Assembly (NCBI RefSeq): GCF_900113065.1
Contig: NZ_FOOA01000006.1
Coordinates: forward strand, 62,001 to 126,000
Source of the DNA: Aureimonas phyllosphaerae
GTDB lineage: Bacteria; Pseudomonadota; Alphaproteobacteria; Rhizobiales; Rhizobiaceae
Reading direction: 5' to 3'
DNA: 64,000 nucleotides
Under the pieces are notes generated by a model. The model saw only the letters and a list, made by a program, of their open reading frames with translations. It was not told the origin of the DNA and ran no database searches. Below, one piece after another: positions 62,053-64,000 of the stretch. Both the position numbers and the translations under genes were made by a program. Numbering within the stretch: position 1 is the stretch's first letter; each line of letters opens with the position of its first letter.

Positions 62053-63096
62053 ATGAGCACGCTGACCCAGTATCTCGAGGCCCATGCGGCGGCCGATCCC
62101 CGGCAGCGCGACGTCGCCGCGCTGATCGAGCGGCTGGCCGAGGCCGCCGGATCGTTGCAGCGGCTCATCTCGACCGGCGCGACCGGGGATGCCGGCGCGG
62201 CCACGGGCCCAGCGGGCGATCCCAACGGCGGCGGCGACATCCAGAAGGTGCTCGACCGCGAGGCGGACCGCCTGTTCCTCGAGGCTGCGCGCGCCGCGCC
62301 CGTCGCCTTCTACGGCTCGGAGGAGCAGGACGAGGCGGTGGTGCTGAACGAGGGCGCGAGCCTTGCCATGGCGATCGACCCGCTCGACGGCTCGTCCAAC
62401 ATCGAGACGAACGTGTCGATCGGCACGATCTTCTCGATCCTGCCGGTCACCGACGCGCACCGCGCCGATGCCTCGGGCGTCTTCCGCCAGCCGGGCCGTG
62501 CGCAGCTGGCCGCGGGCTTCTTCGTCTACGGCCCGCGCCTCATGCTGGTGGTGACGCTGGGAGCGGGCACCCACGCCTTCGGCTGGTCGCCCGAGACCGG
62601 CGTCTTCACGCGCATGGGACCGCTCAACATTCCGGCCGTCGCCAAGGAATATTCGATCAACGCCTCGAACGCGCGCCACTGGGACGAGCCGGTGCGCCTC
62701 TATATCGAGCGCTGCCAGGAGGGGGTGGAGGGCCCACGCGGGCGCGACTTCAACATGCGCTGGGTCGCCTCGATGGTGGCCGACGCCTATCGAATCTTCG
62801 TGCGCGGCGGCATCTACATCTACACCGGCGACCGGCGGAAGGGCTACGATCGCGGCCGCATCCGCCTCGTCTACGAGGCGAACCCGGTCGGCTTCTGCGC
62901 CGAGCAGGCGGGCGGTGCGGCGAGCGACGGCCTCCAGCCGATCCTCGACATCGTGCCGGACGGCCTGCACCAGCGCACGCCCGTCGTCTTCGGCTCGCGC
63001 GAGGAGGTCGTCGAGTTCGCACGGGTGATGGCCGATCCCTCCAGCCTCACCGAGACCTCGTCGCTGTTCGGCCAGCGCCCGATCGGGGGCATCTGA
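62053..63096 (+). CDS. fbp: Class I fructose-1,6-bisphosphatase
   Basis: This enzyme hydrolyses fructose 1,6-bisphosphate to fructose 6-phosphate in gluconeogenesis or the Calvin cycle. The 347 residues carry the metal site DPLDGSSN, an upstream [15 protein letters not shown], the sugar-binding block GGIYIYTGD and [10 protein letters not shown]-like [20 protein letters not shown] site precedes ATG 62053. The gene is followed after 1 bp by the epimerase gene. In many alphaproteobacteria class I FBPase is part of a cbb operon (cbbF), but no RuBisCO genes are in view. Confidence 0.95.
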   Translation: MSTLTQYLEAHAAADPRQRDVAALIERLAEAAGSLQRLISTGATGDAGAATGPAGDPNGGGDIQKVLDREADRLFLEAARAAPVAFYGSEEQDEAVVLNEGASLAMAIDPLDGSSNIETNVSIGTIFSILPVTDAHRADASGVFRQPGRAQLAAGFFVYGPRLMLVVTLGAGTHAFGWSPETGVFTRMGPLNIPAVAKEYSINASNARHWDEPVRLYIERCQEGVEGPRGRDFNMRWVASMVADAYRIFVRGGIYIYTGDRRKGYDRGRIRLVYEANPVGFCAEQAGGAASDGLQPILDIVPDGLHQRTPVVFGSREEVVEFARVMADPSSLTETSSLFGQRPIGGI

Positions 63097-63097
63097 G

Positions 63098-63769
63098 GTG
63101 GGCGGCGACATTCTCATCGCGCCGTCGATCTTGTCGTCGGACTTCTCGCGGCTCGGCGAGGAGATCGCCGCCGTCGACCGGGCGGGCGCGGACTGGATCC
63201 ATCTCGACGTGATGGACGGGCACTTCGTGCCCAACATCACCTTCGGACCGCCGGTCGTGGCGGCCGTGCGCGGCGCATCGCGCAAATTCTTCGACGCGCA
63301 CCTGATGATCGAGCCGGCCGATCCGTATCTCGAGGCCTTCGCCAAGGCGGGCTGCGACGGGATCACCGTGCATGCCGAGGCCTCGACCCATCTCGACCGG
63401 ACGCTGCAGGCGATCCGCGGGCTGGGGTGCAAGCCCGGCGTCGCGATCAATCCGGCGACGCCCGAGACCGCGATCGAATACGTTCTCGACCGGGTCGACC
63501 TCGTTCTGGTGATGACGGTGAACCCCGGCTTCGGCGGGCAGAGCTTCATTCCGGCGACGCTGGAGAAGATCCGGCGCCTGCGCACGCTGATCGGCGACCG
63601 GCCGATCCGGCTGCAGGTGGACGGCGGCGTCGCGCCCGACACGATCGGCGCGATCCGGGCGGCCGGTGCCGACACGTTCGTCGCGGGCTCGGCGGTCTAC
63701 CGCGGCGGCACGGAAGTAAGCTACCGTGACAATATCGCCAAGCTTCGCGAACACGCCGGTCTCAACTAA
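63098..63769 (+). CDS. rpe: Ribulose-phosphate 3-epimerase
   Basis: This enzyme interconverts ribulose 5-phosphate and xylulose 5-phosphate in the pentose phosphate or Calvin cycle. The 223-residue TIM barrel has [13 protein letters not shown], the metal/catalytic block [22 protein letters not shown] and the phosphate-binding VDGGV..DT and AGSAVYRG. The GTG at 63098 follows the fbp stop after a single base, so the pair is co-translated. The gene ends 231 bp before the window edge. Confidence 0.96.
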   Translation: MGGDILIAPSILSSDFSRLGEEIAAVDRAGADWIHLDVMDGHFVPNITFGPPVVAAVRGASRKFFDAHLMIEPADPYLEAFAKAGCDGITVHAEASTHLDRTLQAIRGLGCKPGVAINPATPETAIEYVLDRVDLVLVMTVNPGFGGQSFIPATLEKIRRLRTLIGDRPIRLQVDGGVAPDTIGAIRAAGADTFVAGSAVYRGGTEVSYRDNIAKLREHAGLN

Positions 63770-64000
63770 GCGTGATGGCGCCGAAGTAACGAGGCGCAAT
63801 CCCTTGGATTCAACCGGTTAGTCGCAGACTTTCGGCGCGGGCGTTTCTCCGGCGCTCTTCCGTCGCCAAGATTTGTGGCGCCGGGATGTTGCATTGCGGC
63901 AGCGATTGCACACCTAAGCGGCCGCATGCATGGGTTCGGGGAGTTGCGAGGTCTCGCGATCGTCCCAGCTATGCAGGCGATAGCACGGCCCTCGCGGCCT
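63770..64000. other. Gene-free 3' end of window
   Basis: I see no gene in this stretch. It contains only a small AATCC/GGATT hairpin at about 63800 and a palindromic AACCGGTT. It is AT-richer than its surroundings and probably carries the promoter of a gene beyond the window. Confidence 0.45.

Overview
The window is 64 kb of high-GC DNA, densely coded on both strands, with no rRNA, tRNA, CRISPR array, transposase, integrase or phage gene that I can see. Gene content points to a pigmented alphaproteobacterium, most likely of the order Hyphomicrobiales (Rhizobiales). The main reasons are two DUF2585 proteins, DUF2093, DUF4170, two BA14K-type proteins, a glg-pgm operon of rhizobial type, a form II CoxSLM cluster and a crtE/idi/crtXYIB carotenoid set. 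An Aurantimonadaceae-like organism would fit, but that is inference only.

Layout. 1-9.3 kb: the 3' part of ileS, a lipoprotein, tadA (reverse), a pseudouridine synthase with a large repeat-rich N-terminus, rsmD, and a pair of M16 peptidase genes. 9.3-15.8 kb: a patatin-like phospholipase, topoisomerase IB, a small DUF2945 protein, a CPA2 K+/H+ antiporter, pmbA and a cysQ/inositol-phosphatase gene. 15.8-19.4 kb: an envelope operon of DUF4170, a DUF374 acyltransferase, waaA and lpxK, with DUF2093 convergent. 19.5-32.7 kb, all reverse: mutL, and a glycogen/hexose-phosphate block read as pgi-glgP, a strong terminator, then glgC-glgA-pgm-DUF2585-glgX; glgB is absent. 32.9-40.6 kb, reverse: a small unknown gene and tamA-tamB. 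A 477-bp gap then separates tamA from the divergent coxS-coxL-coxM genes (41.0-44.8 kb). Two BA14K-type genes follow, with shared upstream direct repeats. 46.2-48.9 kb: a radical SAM gene coupled to a DUF4130-UdgX gene, followed by a 180-bp imperfect palindrome. 49.2-52.7 kb: D-lyxose isomerase, a HerA-like ATPase, a GNAT acetyltransferase and a second DUF2585 protein. 52.8-62.0 kb: crtX-crtY-crtI-crtB, a reverse MHYT-GGDEF-EAL gene, reverse crtE and divergent idi. 62.1-63.8 kb: class I fructose-1,6-bisphosphatase and ribulose-phosphate epimerase. The last 230 bp carry no gene that I can recognise.

How the genes work together. Idi and CrtE make GGPP. CrtB, CrtI and CrtY turn it into beta-carotene, and CrtX would glucosylate zeaxanthin, but the needed hydroxylase (CrtZ) is not in the window. 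Pgi, Pgm, GlgC, GlgA, GlgX and GlgP cover glycogen synthesis and breakdown apart from branching. WaaA, LpxK and probably the DUF374 acyltransferase build the lipid A/Kdo core, and TamA/TamB handle the outer membrane. The radical SAM/UdgX pair is a DNA repair or modification module of unknown chemistry.

Most of the window is ordinary chromosomal core. The items most worth a second look are the radical SAM/UdgX pair, the 180-bp palindrome, the MHYT c-di-GMP gene inside the carotenoid locus, the apparent CTG start of DUF2585, and the paired BA14K genes with matching putative operators.
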